A stretch of DNA of 64,000 bases, taken from positions 4,128,001-4,192,000 of the forward strand of contig NZ_CP026362.1 of NCBI RefSeq assembly GCF_004116955.1, in the 5' to 3' direction. The translations under genes were made by a program, and so were the position numbers. The notes under the pieces are model-generated. The model was not told where the DNA came from. It was given only the letters and a program-made list of their open reading frames with translations, and searched no databases. Origin of the DNA: Bacillus vallismortis. GTDB lineage: Bacteria; Bacillota; Bacilli; Bacillales; Bacillaceae. Numbering within the stretch: position 1 is the stretch's first letter; every line of letters starts with the position of its first letter. This document shows, in pieces, positions 1 through 9,182 of this stretch.

Positions 1-1
1 C

Positions 2-376
2 ACGAAAATATCCAGTGTGACATTCAGTACGGCAAAAACTGCCGGTCAGCGGCCGGAAACAGCAAGTGTGACATTCTCTTATTTCGTGAAAGAAAAATCA
101 AATGGCTACATTCTTTCAAATGGAAGCCTGAGTGAAAAAACAGCAACAATTTCTGTACCTGCGACACAGCTGAGAACGATGCTTGGCGCTTCAAATATGA
201 AGAGTACATACGCTTCTGTCTCAAGCAATACGAATGCCTTTCTCATTAGCGGTAAGGGATATGGACACGGCATAGGCATGAGCCAATATGGAGCGAATGC
301 CAGAGCGGCTGCAGGACAATCGTATACAACAATTTTAAGTTTTTACTATCCGGGAACGACTCTATCAACCTATTAA
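2..376 (+). CDS. lytB: LytB C-terminal part (SpoIID-family amidase enhancer), cut by window edge
   Basis: The reading frame is open from base 2 to a TAA at 374-376, so only the last 124 codons of the gene are present. The end carries the SpoIID/LytB signature GKGYGHGIGMSQYGA, followed by a stretch ending FYYPGT. In the family this domain modifies or stimulates wall hydrolases, and LytB is the modifier of the amidase LytC encoded just downstream. The lytC start lies about 90 bases on, in the lytABC gene order known from Bacillus. The identification rests on the conserved SpoIID tail plus context. The N-terminus and signal peptide are outside the window. Confidence 0.9.
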   Translation, partial: TKISSVTFSTAKTAGQRPETASVTFSYFVKEKSNGYILSNGSLSEKTATISVPATQLRTMLGASNMKSTYASVSSNTNAFLISGKGYGHGIGMSQYGANARAAAGQSYTTILSFYYPGTTLSTY

Positions 377-464
377 AAGATTGGTAGAAGTTCAAGGGGG
401 CGATATGCCTCCTTCGTTCGTTATTTGATTTATGAATCATTATCAATCTTTGGAGGGACTATCT

Positions 465-1952
465 TTGCGGATCTTTCTTAAAAGCTTACCAATCTTGATA
501 TTGGGAGTCGTGTTGTTTGTACCAAATGCTTTTGCAGCCAACTCTGTCACAAGGCTGGATGGAGCAAGCAGATATGAGGTTGCTGTGAATGTGTCAAAAC
601 AAGGCTGGAGCAGTGCGAGCACAGTTATTGTGGCGAACGGAACAGCATATGCCGACGTATTAACTGCCGCTCCTCTGGCTTATAAATACAATGCTCCAAT
701 TCTATTGACGGAATCATCCAAGCTGACAACACCGACCAAAGACAGAATCAGCCAGCTCAAACCGAGCAAGGTTATCGTCATTGGCGGAACGATCAGTGTT
801 TCCAACAACGTTGTAAGTGACATTAAAAAATTGGGTGTTTCCACTGTGGAACGGATCGGCGGAAGAAGCCGCTATGAAGTTGCCCAAAATATTTCAAAAA
901 AATTGTCTTCAAATTCAAGAGCGGTCATCGCAAATGGAACGGCATATGCCGACAGTCTGGCGATCGGCTCTTATGCCGCTCGCAATGGTATCCCGATTCT
1001 GTTAACAACGGCAAGCTCAATTCCAACACCGACAAAAAATGCGATGAGTGGAAAAGGAACAACTTCGACAATCGTGGTCGGAGGAGCAATCAGTGTGTCT
1101 AATAGTGTTTACAGCCAGCTGCCTTCACCAACAAGAATTGGCGGAAACAGCCGTTTTGAAGTGGCTGCGAACATAGCGAAGAAGTACTATTCTTCATCAA
1201 AGGCTGCATTTGTCAGCAATGGCTATAAATATGCCGATGCTTTAGCCGGTTCTGTGCTGGCGGCTAAGCAAAATCGTCCAATGCTGTTTACAGATGCCGG
1301 TTCACTGCCGACTGCCACAAGAACAGTCATCGGATCAAATAGCAAGAACACATTCACTGTACTGGGAGGAACCATTTCAGTTACAGGAAATGTCACGAAC
1401 CAGCTGAAAAATGTCATTGTAGGCAAAAAGATATTTGTGGACGCCGGACACGGGGGATACGATAGCGGAGCGGTCGGTAATGGTTTAAAGGAGAAAGACG
1501 TGAACCTTGCCGTAGCAAAGCTTGTAAACAGCAAACTGTCTAAAGGCGGGGCTGTTCCGGTTATGGCTAGATCTACAGATTTCTTCTTAGAGCTTTCTGA
1601 GCGGGTTGCTAAAGCAAAAAGCAATCGTGCAAATCTGTTTGTAAGTATTCATGCCAACTCAGCAGTCTCTTCTGCAACCGGTACCGAAACATTCTATTAT
1701 ACAAAGTATGAGTCAGCAAACAGCAAACGTCTCGCGACCGAGATCCAAAACAGGCTCTACAAAGCGCTCAATACTCAAAATCGCGGCGTGAAAATCGGTA
1801 ATTTCCATGTGATCAGGGAATCAACGATGCCGAGCAGTTTAGTGGAATTGGCATTTATTTCAAATGTGAACGATGCAAGTAAGTTGAAAAGTGCTTTGTA
1901 CCAGGAAAAAGCAGCTCAAGCGATATATGAAGGAATTATCGGTTATTATTAG
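465..1952 (+). CDS. lytC: N-acetylmuramoyl-L-alanine amidase LytC (major autolysin)
   Basis: This is a secreted amidase that cleaves the bond between muramic acid and L-alanine in peptidoglycan, with roles in cell separation, wall turnover and motility. I place the start at TTG 465, seven bases after GGAGGG, giving 495 residues. A signal peptide ends near AFA at residue 24. Three cell-wall-binding type 2 repeats follow, each opening with a motif like RIGGRSRYEVA (about residues 30, 129 and 222). The Amidase_3 domain starts near residue 320, with DAGHGG (zinc His329), VSIHAN (second zinc His) and the C-terminal catalytic Glu in SSLVELAF. An upstream in-frame ATG at 432 lacks a good ribosome site. 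A strong terminator follows. Confidence 0.96.
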   Translation: MRIFLKSLPILILGVVLFVPNAFAANSVTRLDGASRYEVAVNVSKQGWSSASTVIVANGTAYADVLTAAPLAYKYNAPILLTESSKLTTPTKDRISQLKPSKVIVIGGTISVSNNVVSDIKKLGVSTVERIGGRSRYEVAQNISKKLSSNSRAVIANGTAYADSLAIGSYAARNGIPILLTTASSIPTPTKNAMSGKGTTSTIVVGGAISVSNSVYSQLPSPTRIGGNSRFEVAANIAKKYYSSSKAAFVSNGYKYADALAGSVLAAKQNRPMLFTDAGSLPTATRTVIGSNSKNTFTVLGGTISVTGNVTNQLKNVIVGKKIFVDAGHGGYDSGAVGNGLKEKDVNLAVAKLVNSKLSKGGAVPVMARSTDFFLELSERVAKAKSNRANLFVSIHANSAVSSATGTETFYYTKYESANSKRLATEIQNRLYKALNTQNRGVKIGNFHVIRESTMPSSLVELAFISNVNDASKLKSALYQEKAAQAIYEGIIGYY

Positions 1953-1986
1953 GAAAAATGATTCACAGTTTTATACATTCATACAG

Positions 1987-2027
1987 CTTGCCGGCAGAAC
2001 CCATCAGGAGTTGCCGGCAAGTTTTTT
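1987..2027 (+). terminator. Rho-independent terminator of lytC
   Basis: A perfect 10-bp stem CTTGCCGGCA (1987-1996) pairs with TGCCGGCAAG (2012-2021) and is followed by six T. It separates lytC from the glycosyltransferase gene downstream. Confidence 0.93.
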
Positions 2028-2101
2028 ATACGATAAAATGATAAAAATTTTAAAGTATAGATGCTATGTAAAAGTTTAACAAAATTTAAGCTAAGCCCTA
2101 T

Positions 2102-2130
2102 TTTTATTGACAGATGTTTTTTGGTATAAT
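2102..2130 (+). promoter_or_regulatory. Probable extended -10 promoter of the TarS-like glycosyltransferase gene
   Basis: TATAAT at 2125-2130 is preceded by TGG, which makes an extended -10 element. A TTGACA lies only 12 bases upstream, so the properly spaced -35 region is the T-rich stretch at 2102-2107. The start codon at 2178 has a nearby purine-rich site (GTGAGGTAATCG). The lytC terminator upstream implies that this gene needs its own promoter. Confidence 0.6.
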
Positions 2131-2177
2131 GATCAGGCAAAAAATATAACCGAACCATTATGGTAGTGAGGTAATCG

Positions 2178-4085
2178 ATGAAGATAAGCATTGTTATCCC
2201 TGTATATAATTCAGAAGATCTTATTTCCGAATGTCTTGACAGCTTAGTTAATCAAACGATGCCAACAGACGATTATGAGATTATATGTGTCGATGATAAA
2301 TCTGCGGATTCATCTTTAGACATTTTGAAGCAATATAAAAAGAAGTATGAAAATATTGTTGTTATTGAAAGAACGGAAAATTCAGGCGGTCCAGGTGCAC
2401 CCCGCAATGATGGGATAAAAATCGCCAAGGGTGAATACATTCTATTTGTGGATTCCGATGATTATCTGGGAAATGAAGCATTATTGAGGTGGTATAATTT
2501 CTCAAAAGAGAATCAATCAGATATTACTTTAGGAAAATTAAAAGGGGTTAACGGCAGAGGCGTTCCAAAATCAATGTTTAACGAAACAAACGCTGATGTG
2601 GATCTTGTAAACTCCAGAATTATCTTTAGTCTGGGACCTACAAAATTGTATAGGAATTCACTTTTAAAAGAGAATCAGTTAACGTTTCCTACTCATATAA
2701 AGGCGGCAGAGGATCAGGTCTTTACTATGAAGGCATATTTGAAAGCAAAGAAGATATCTGTTTTAGCAGACTACGATTATTACTATGCGGTCAAACGAGA
2801 CGGAGATCATATGAGCGGCGCTTATGTTTCTCCAGATAATTTTTATGAAGCGATGGAAGATATTATTCACGCAATCAAAGCCAGCGACCTTGAAGAAGAC
2901 AGAAAAATGAAGCTGATGGCCGTTTTTTTAAATAGGCATTTTGATTTTTCACGGACCAGAAATGTCACGATTAAATTGAAAAAAGACGAAGAAAGAGCAG
3001 AATGGTTTCACTATCTGGCATCATTTATACGAACAGTGCCTGAAGAAGTGGATCAATTTGTGCTTTCGCATATCAAATTAAGGCTGCTGTTTATTCGGAA
3101 TAACGATTTGCAAGGGTTAGCCCAGTACGAACGAGAGGAACAGGATATTAAAAAGTACTGTACTGTGCATAACGGGAATATCATTGCGCGTTATCCGAGC
3201 TTAGAGGGTTATTCCATTTCTGAAGAACTGTTAAAGGTAAATGATAAAAACAAGCTTGAACATCATCTGAAAAATATTGAATTCAACGATCACAGCCTCA
3301 GCATTGAGGGAACGATGAGACACACATTGGCAGATGAAGAAACAAATAATAACCAAACGCTTACAGGAGTGTTTGTTCATCGCAGTACAAAAGCAGAAAA
3401 ATATTTTTCTCCAGTTTCATTTGAAAACTCAACGTTTACATTTGAGTGTACGTTTGATGAATTAGCATCTGCTGAAGAAGACTTAGGCGTTTGGGATTTC
3501 TTTATTGAATCAGCTATAGACGGCTACAAACTAAGAGGAAGAATCGGAAACAAACGGGTGCCGTACAAATATTCAACCAAAACAATGTATTTAGGACATA
3601 ATTCTTTATTTGTATACAGCGCCAGACCATACTTCACAATGAACTATGATAATCTTTCGGTTGATATCAAGAAACATGCTTATACAGAAGCTGAACTTTC
3701 TTACGAAACAGAATCAAAAGATTTATCATTCCTTTTTAAAGATAAGCAAATCTGTTTGCCAAATCATTCGAAAATTATTGTCAATACCGCCCAGGCTGAA
3801 ATTTCATTGCCTGTAAAACATATTGATTTAGAGCCTGATTGTACGAAATTGACGGTAAACGTGCAGAGTTTGCTGGAGCAGCTGGCTCATGTCCAGAAAG
3901 AACATCGATTAATTGAATTTGCAATAAATACTTCTCAAAATAAAATCAGTGCAAAAGAGGATAATCAAGTCATTATCCTCGATACGAAGAGCGTGGAACG
4001 GAAATCAATGTTAGTCTTTCGTAAAACAGTGGAGGTTCAATACAAGCTGTTAACCTCTAAATCAAAATTTTACTTTCAATATTAA
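2178..4085 (+). CDS. TarS/TarQ-like wall teichoic acid glycosyltransferase (GT2 family)
   Basis: This 635-residue protein has an N-terminal GT-A domain (MKISIVIPVYNS, DDKSADSS, then the metal-binding DSD at 92-94). It then has blocks that I recognise from Staphylococcus TarS: SGGPGAPRN (69-77), KGVNGRGVPKSMFNET (122-137), and KAAEDQVFTMKAYL with Glu178-Asp179 at the position of the TarS catalytic base. About 300 residues of beta-rich C-terminal sequence follow, as in the TarS linker and trimerisation part. Such enzymes put GlcNAc or glucose on poly(ribitol phosphate) wall teichoic acid. The B. subtilis W23 homologue is TarQ. The gene is AT-richer than the tua genes, has its own promoter and terminator, and sits where I recall no gene in strain 168. 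The sugar donor is not deducible from sequence. Confidence 0.82.
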   Translation: MKISIVIPVYNSEDLISECLDSLVNQTMPTDDYEIICVDDKSADSSLDILKQYKKKYENIVVIERTENSGGPGAPRNDGIKIAKGEYILFVDSDDYLGNEALLRWYNFSKENQSDITLGKLKGVNGRGVPKSMFNETNADVDLVNSRIIFSLGPTKLYRNSLLKENQLTFPTHIKAAEDQVFTMKAYLKAKKISVLADYDYYYAVKRDGDHMSGAYVSPDNFYEAMEDIIHAIKASDLEEDRKMKLMAVFLNRHFDFSRTRNVTIKLKKDEERAEWFHYLASFIRTVPEEVDQFVLSHIKLRLLFIRNNDLQGLAQYEREEQDIKKYCTVHNGNIIARYPSLEGYSISEELLKVNDKNKLEHHLKNIEFNDHSLSIEGTMRHTLADEETNNNQTLTGVFVHRSTKAEKYFSPVSFENSTFTFECTFDELASAEEDLGVWDFFIESAIDGYKLRGRIGNKRVPYKYSTKTMYLGHNSLFVYSARPYFTMNYDNLSVDIKKHAYTEAELSYETESKDLSFLFKDKQICLPNHSKIIVNTAQAEISLPVKHIDLEPDCTKLTVNVQSLLEQLAHVQKEHRLIEFAINTSQNKISAKEDNQVIILDTKSVERKSMLVFRKTVEVQYKLLTSKSKFYFQY

Positions 4086-4099
4086 ATGCTTCGCAGAGT

Positions 4100-4137
4100 A
4101 AAGAGACAAATCTGGAAAATGGTTTGTCTCTTTTTTT
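4100..4137 (+). terminator. Terminator of the TarS-like gene
   Basis: The stem AAAGAGACAAA (4100-4110) pairs with TTTGTCTCTTT (4123-4133) and runs into a seven-T tract. It isolates the gene from the tua operon. Confidence 0.9.
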
Positions 4138-4215
4138 ATACAATATGCTTAATTTTAAAAAAAAGTGTCTAAAACAATAAAAAGTTTACGATTAAATGTC
4201 AGAAAAAATAACAAA

Positions 4216-4253
4216 TTCACACTTCTTAACATACCATTTACATCCAATTAACA
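4216..4253 (+). promoter_or_regulatory. Four PhoP boxes in the tuaA promoter region
   Basis: TTCACA (4216), TTAACA (4226), TTTACA (4237) and TTAACA (4248) are direct repeats at 10-11 base intervals. This matches the known PhoP consensus TT(A/T/C)ACA with helical spacing. The tua operon is known to be induced by PhoP-P under phosphate starvation, when teichuronic acid replaces teichoic acid. The -10 region should lie just downstream, around 4263-4285. Confidence 0.88.
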
Positions 4254-4319
4254 TCTGTCTGCTAAACTGACTGGCATAGGTCATCATAACATCCCAAACA
4301 AATCGTGAGGTGTGTGTCA

Positions 4320-4979
4320 GTGAGTGCAGAGAAAAGCATGAATGTGAGCCGTGAATTCTCAGTTCAGCAAATACATTCTTTTACATTATCGGAAAAGACG
4401 GCTCGTTACTTGGCGGTTAAGCGCGTAATGGATATTTGGTTTGCGCTCATTGGATTGGCGATTGCGCTGCCAATGATTGCGGTATTTTCAATACTGATTT
4501 GTTTGGAGACGCCGGGGCCTGCCATTTATACGCAGGAACGTGTAGGGAAAGGCGGGAAACGATTTAAGCTTTATAAGCTTCGTTCCATGAAAATAGATGC
4601 CGAGAAGTCTGGGGCTGTTTGGGCGCAGAAGCAAGATCCGCGGGTGACAAGGATCGGAGCTTTTATCAGAAGAACGAGAATTGACGAGCTTCCTCAGTTA
4701 TTTAATGTGCTGAAAGGTGATATGAGTATGATAGGCCCTCGTCCGGAACGTCCTGTGTTTACGGAAAAATTCCAGAATGAAATTCCAGGTTTTACACAGC
4801 GTTTGGCTGTTAAACCGGGATTGAGCGGCTGGGCTCAGGTGAACGGCGGTTACGATATGACGCCGAAGGAAAAACTGATATTTGATTTATATTATATTCG
4901 GAATCTGACTTTCACTTTAGAATTAAAAATTATGTTAAAAACTTGTAAAGTAGTGTGGACAGGTGATGGTGCAAGATAA
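4320..4979 (+). CDS. tuaA: TuaA, undecaprenyl-phosphate sugar-1-phosphate transferase
   Basis: TuaA is a bacterial sugar transferase thought to start teichuronic acid synthesis by loading N-acetylgalactosamine-1-phosphate onto undecaprenyl phosphate at the inner membrane face. The family signature is clear: one N-terminal membrane helix (WFALIGLAIALPMIAVFSIL), KLYKLRSMK, then RIDELPQLFNVLKGDMSMIGPRPE. Several GTG codons compete for the start. I chose GTG 4320, seven bases after GAGGTG. An ATG at 4338 is the alternative. It is the first gene of the tuaA-H operon and directly follows the PhoP boxes. Confidence 0.93.
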   Translation: MSAEKSMNVSREFSVQQIHSFTLSEKTARYLAVKRVMDIWFALIGLAIALPMIAVFSILICLETPGPAIYTQERVGKGGKRFKLYKLRSMKIDAEKSGAVWAQKQDPRVTRIGAFIRRTRIDELPQLFNVLKGDMSMIGPRPERPVFTEKFQNEIPGFTQRLAVKPGLSGWAQVNGGYDMTPKEKLIFDLYYIRNLTFTLELKIMLKTCKVVWTGDGAR

Positions 4980-5034
4980 AATAGAAAGCCTGCATTCACC
5001 ATCAATCTGAGCTTAAAAAGAAGTAGGGAATATG

Positions 5035-6486
5035 ATGCCAAGTATTACAAAACAAATCATGAGCGGCGCAAAGTGGACAAGTATTTCAACAATGTTCATT
5101 ACAGCCATACAAATTGTTCAGTTTGCCCTGCTAGGAAATATGATGACCTTAACGGAATTTGGACTCGTCGGCATGATCACAACGGTTACTGTGTTCGCTC
5201 AGATTGTGCTTGATATGGGGTTTGGCGCGGCGTTAATTCAAAGAGATGACGCGACGGAGCGCCAGCTGTCAACTTTATATTGGCTTAATATGATGACCGG
5301 CGCTTTGCTGTTTGTTCTTTTATATGTGAGCAGTCCCGTTATTGCGGGATTTTATCAAAGGGAAGAGCTGGTGTTTCTGATTCGGATTTTAGCGATTATG
5401 TTTTTGATCGCGCCAATCGGGCAGCAGTATCAGTATATGCTGCAAAAGCAGCTGCACTTTAATACGTTAAGCAAAATTGAGATTTTTTCAAATGTATTGT
5501 CCTTTGGATATTTAGCGATTGCGGTGTTTATGATGGACGCGATTTTGGCGTATGTCATTTCTCAAGTGCTGCTGCAGTCCAGTAAAGGGATTTTATATTG
5601 GGCCGTCTACCGGAAAAATTGGCGCCCCGCTTTTGTTTTTGACTTGAGGGGAATGAAGGCGTTCTTTTCCTTTGGAGCCTTTCAGCTTTCATCCCGACTT
5701 GTGAACAGGCTGGGAGCGAATCTCGATATGATTTTGATCGGCCGGTTTATCGGTGCAGAAGCGCTGGGGATTTATAACCTTGCTTACCAGATTGTCACGA
5801 TTCCGGTTTTGAAGATCAATCCGATTGTGACACGGGTGGCATTCCCTGTTTTCGCAAAAAACAAATATGAAAACAGCGTAATCAGAGAAGGCTTTTTGAA
5901 TATGACAAAGATGCTGGCGCTTATTTCGTTTCCGTTGTTAATCGGGCTCGTGTCTGTGTCAGACGCTTTTGTTGCTACCGTTTTTGGAGAAAAATGGCTT
6001 GCTGCGGTTCCGGTTCTCAATGTGCTGGCCATTGTCGGGATACTTAGAGTGCTCATGAATCCAAATGGATCTGTGCTTCTAGCTAAAGGAAGAGCAGATT
6101 TAGCGTTTTATTGGGATTCCGGAGTGTTGATGCTGTACGGATTGTCATTGTTTGCAGCCGTTCAGACGGGAAATCTGCTGACAGTCGCATGGGTATACGC
6201 CATCATCAGCGTATTCAATTTCCTGATCGGTCGCTGGCTGCTGTCGTATGTCATCAAGCTTAATCTTTCGGCTTATTTCCAGTCGATTTTGAAGCCGTTT
6301 TTCATCACAGCCGTAATGGCCATCATCGCATTTGGTGTAAGCCTAAGCGCGGAACATTTCAGTCTGCAGGCAGAAATGCGGCTGGCGATTTCAGTGGCGG
6401 CCGGGGCGCTGTGCTATCTCTTTCTTTTGGTAAAAGCGTACCCTCAAACGAAAAGCAAACTACTAAGAAAAGGACGTTTGTCATGA
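5035..6486 (+). CDS. tuaB: TuaB, Wzx-type polysaccharide flippase
   Basis: This 483-residue, very hydrophobic protein has about 12-14 membrane helices, of the polysaccharide transport (MOP/Wzx) family. It begins ITKQIMSGAKWTSIS, as is usual for this family. Its expected role is to move the lipid-linked teichuronic acid repeat unit across the membrane. ATG 5035 is preferred over the adjacent ATG 5032 because of length agreement with the known protein. The stop overlaps the tuaC start in an ATGA. Confidence 0.92.
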   Translation: MPSITKQIMSGAKWTSISTMFITAIQIVQFALLGNMMTLTEFGLVGMITTVTVFAQIVLDMGFGAALIQRDDATERQLSTLYWLNMMTGALLFVLLYVSSPVIAGFYQREELVFLIRILAIMFLIAPIGQQYQYMLQKQLHFNTLSKIEIFSNVLSFGYLAIAVFMMDAILAYVISQVLLQSSKGILYWAVYRKNWRPAFVFDLRGMKAFFSFGAFQLSSRLVNRLGANLDMILIGRFIGAEALGIYNLAYQIVTIPVLKINPIVTRVAFPVFAKNKYENSVIREGFLNMTKMLALISFPLLIGLVSVSDAFVATVFGEKWLAAVPVLNVLAIVGILRVLMNPNGSVLLAKGRADLAFYWDSGVLMLYGLSLFAAVQTGNLLTVAWVYAIISVFNFLIGRWLLSYVIKLNLSAYFQSILKPFFITAVMAIIAFGVSLSAEHFSLQAEMRLAISVAAGALCYLFLLVKAYPQTKSKLLRKGRLS

Positions 6487-7658
6487 AGATTTTGTGGATC
6501 ACAAGCGTATATCCGAGCAGTCTGAAACCCGGTGAGGGTGTGTTTCACGAAACACAGGTGCAAGAGCTGCAAAAACTTGGGCTTGATATCACGGTGGTAT
6601 GCCCAAGGCCTTTTCATTCGGTGCCTGTCCGCATGCTAAAAAAAGCATATCGAAAAAAGGATGCCAGACCGGAGTATGAGATTAGGAAGGGGATACCGGT
6701 TTACCGGCCTTTCTATCGAGCGGTTCCCGGCCAGCTGAAGTGGGCGCAGCCTCACGGGAGAATCGCATCATCCGTTCTAAAAACGATGCAACAGTTCGAC
6801 TTACATCCGGATCTGATTCATGCGCATTTTGCCATGCCATCGGGCGGGGCTGCGGCAATGGTGTCGGAGTCAGAGCGAATTCCGTATGTCCTGACCTTGC
6901 ACGGCAGCGATGTGAATGTCTACCCGCATTACAGCAAAGGGGCGTTTAAAGCCTTCCATCGTGCTGTAGGCTCCGCGTCAGCTGTTTTAGCTGTCAGCCA
7001 TAAGCTTCAGGAAGAGACCAAAAAGCTTACTGGCGTTGACAGCTCGGTTTTGCCGATCGGCATACAGCTCAGCCGCTTTCAGGAAAATGAGCAGACAAAA
7101 GAAGAAGTCAGAAAAAAACTCGGGCTCCCGCTCGATCAGCGTCTGGCCGTGTACGTCGGCAGGCTCGTCAGGGAGAAAGGCATTTTTGAACTGTCAGACG
7201 CCATTGAATCGCTGAAGGAGCCTCCTAAGGCAGTTTTTGTCGGGGATGGTCCTGCAAAATCAATGCTGATCCAGAAAGGGCATATCGTCACAGGCCAAGT
7301 GCCAAACTACAAGGTAAGAGACTATTTGCTTGCGGCAGACATGTTCGTGCTTCCTTCTTACAGTGAGGGGATGCCGACAGTCGTGATTGAGGCGCTTGCG
7401 TTAAGGGTTCCTGTCATCTGTACGGATGTTGGCGGAGCGGCATCGTTATTCGGAAAGCATCGGCATCTGCTGATTAAACCGAAATCTGCTCAAGCCTTGG
7501 CGGAAGCAATCGATCTGTACGAACAGGAGCAAATATGGAAACCGGAAATAGCAGATGATTTGTATGAAATCGTGCAGGCTCAATTTGATGCTGGAAAAAA
7601 TGCCAAGGCCTTGCATCATCAGTATCAGACGGTCATAAAAACGTTGGTTTCATTGTAG
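6483..7658 (+). CDS. tuaC: TuaC, family 4 glycosyltransferase
   Basis: A 391-residue GT-B glycosyltransferase. The N-terminus (MKILWITSVYPSS) and the G-rich donor-binding half are typical of GT4: YVGRLVREKGI, VGDGP, then PSYSEGMPTVVIEAL, which carries the E-x7-E motif. The start at ATG 6483 overlaps the tuaB stop by four bases and follows AAGGACG. It is expected to add a GlcNAc-type or glucuronic acid residue to the teichuronic acid repeat unit in the cytoplasm. The exact linkage cannot be read from sequence. Confidence 0.92.
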   Translation: MKILWITSVYPSSLKPGEGVFHETQVQELQKLGLDITVVCPRPFHSVPVRMLKKAYRKKDARPEYEIRKGIPVYRPFYRAVPGQLKWAQPHGRIASSVLKTMQQFDLHPDLIHAHFAMPSGGAAAMVSESERIPYVLTLHGSDVNVYPHYSKGAFKAFHRAVGSASAVLAVSHKLQEETKKLTGVDSSVLPIGIQLSRFQENEQTKEEVRKKLGLPLDQRLAVYVGRLVREKGIFELSDAIESLKEPPKAVFVGDGPAKSMLIQKGHIVTGQVPNYKVRDYLLAADMFVLPSYSEGMPTVVIEALALRVPVICTDVGGAASLFGKHRHLLIKPKSAQALAEAIDLYEQEQIWKPEIADDLYEIVQAQFDAGKNAKALHHQYQTVIKTLVSL

Positions 7659-7712
7659 AAAACTGCGACCAATAGAAATAGGAAGTTATTTTACAGGAGA
7701 GGGATGAGCGCT

Positions 7713-9098
7713 GTGAAAAAAATAGCTGTCATTGGAACTGGTTATGTAGGACTCGTATCAGGCACTTGTTTTGCGGAGATCGGGAATAAAGTTGTTTGCT
7801 GTGATATCGATGAATCAAAAATCAGAAGTCTGAAAAATGGAGTAATCCCGATCTATGAGCCAGGGCTTGTAGATTTAGTCGAAAAAAATGTGCTGGATCG
7901 GCGTCTGTCTTTTACTAACGATATCCCGTCCGCCATTCGGGCCTCTGACATTATTTATATTGCAGTCGGAACGCCAATGTCCAAAACAGGTGAAGCTGAT
8001 TTAACGTACGTGAAAGCGGCAGCGAAAACAATCGGTGAGCACCTCAATGGCTATAAAGTGATCGTAAATAAAAGCACAGTCCCGGTTGGAACAGGAAAAC
8101 TGGTTCAATCTATCGTTCAAAAAGCTTCAAAAGGAAGATACTCATTCGACGTTGTATCTAATCCTGAATTCCTTCGTGAGGGCTCAGCGATTCATGACAC
8201 GATGAATATGGAGCGTGCCGTGATTGGTTCAACAAGCCATAAAGCGGCCGCTATCATTGAGGAGCTGCACCAGCCTTTCCGCACTCCTGTCATTAAAACA
8301 AACTTAGAAAGTGCAGAAATGATTAAATACGCAGCGAATGCTTTTCTGGCGACAAAGATTTCTTTTATCAACGATATCGCAAATATTTGTGAGCGAGTCG
8401 GCGCAGACGTATCAAAAGTTGCTGACGGCGTAGGGCTTGACAGCCGTATCGGCAAGAAGTTCCTAAAAGCAGGCATTGGGTTTGGCGGCTCCTGTTTTCC
8501 AAAGGATACAACCGCGTTGCTTCAAATCGCAAAAACGGCTGGCTATCCTTTTAAGCTTATAGAAGCTGTTATCGAAACGAACGAAAAGCAACGCGTCCAT
8601 ATTGTAGATAAACTTCTAACTGTTATGGGAAGCATCAAAGGAAGAACCATTTCCGTTCTTGGATTGGCTTTCAAACCGAATACAAACGATGTGAGATCCG
8701 CTCCTGCTTTAGACATTATCCCGATGCTTCAGCAGCTTGGCGCACATGTAAAGGCATACGATCCGATTGCGATTCCTGAAGCCTCAGCGATCCTTGGCGA
8801 TCAGGCTGAGTATTACACAGATGTATATGAGGCGATTGAGGACACGGATGCTTGTCTCGTTTTAACGGATTGGCCGGAAGTAAAAGAAATGGAGCTTGTA
8901 AAAGTGAAAACTCTTTTAAAACAGCCAATCATCATTGATGGAAGAAATTTATTTTCACTTGAGGAGATGCAAGCAGCCGGATACATTTACCACTCTATCG
9001 GCCGTCCCGCTGTTCGGGGAACGGAACCTTCTGCCAGGTATTTTCCGGGCTTGCCGCTTGAGGAAGTAGCTAAAGACTTGGGGAGTGTCAATTTATAA
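7713..9098 (+). CDS. tuaD: TuaD, UDP-glucose 6-dehydrogenase
   Basis: TuaD oxidises UDP-glucose to UDP-glucuronate with two NAD, supplying the acidic sugar of teichuronic acid. The N-terminal Rossmann motif GTGYVGLVSG is followed by the family blocks VGTPM, NKSTVPVGT and NPEFLREG, then GFGGSCFPKD with the catalytic Cys near residue 261. The C-terminal domain contains LGLAFKPNTNDVRSAP. GTG 7713 gives 461 residues, equal to the known enzyme, with AGGAGAGGG nine bases upstream. ATG 7704 would add three residues but sits directly on that ribosome site. Confidence 0.96.
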   Translation: MKKIAVIGTGYVGLVSGTCFAEIGNKVVCCDIDESKIRSLKNGVIPIYEPGLVDLVEKNVLDRRLSFTNDIPSAIRASDIIYIAVGTPMSKTGEADLTYVKAAAKTIGEHLNGYKVIVNKSTVPVGTGKLVQSIVQKASKGRYSFDVVSNPEFLREGSAIHDTMNMERAVIGSTSHKAAAIIEELHQPFRTPVIKTNLESAEMIKYAANAFLATKISFINDIANICERVGADVSKVADGVGLDSRIGKKFLKAGIGFGGSCFPKDTTALLQIAKTAGYPFKLIEAVIETNEKQRVHIVDKLLTVMGSIKGRTISVLGLAFKPNTNDVRSAPALDIIPMLQQLGAHVKAYDPIAIPEASAILGDQAEYYTDVYEAIEDTDACLVLTDWPEVKEMELVKVKTLLKQPIIIDGRNLFSLEEMQAAGYIYHSIGRPAVRGTEPSARYFPGLPLEEVAKDLGSVNL

Positions 9099-9182
9099 AA
9101 AGAAAAATTGTGACTTGGCTGAAATTGCCGGCTGCTTGGCTCGGCCGCCGGCTCCTGAAACATCAGGAAAGGGGTTAAACAT

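Noticed and set aside
2113-2130. TTGACA at 2108 as the -35 partner of TATAAT at 2125
   Set aside because: The spacer is only about 12 bases, too short for sigma-A. The extended -10 explains the promoter better.
9119-9166. GC-rich inverted repeat between tuaD and tuaE as a terminator
   Set aside because: No T-run follows and the operon clearly continues. At most it affects RNA stability.
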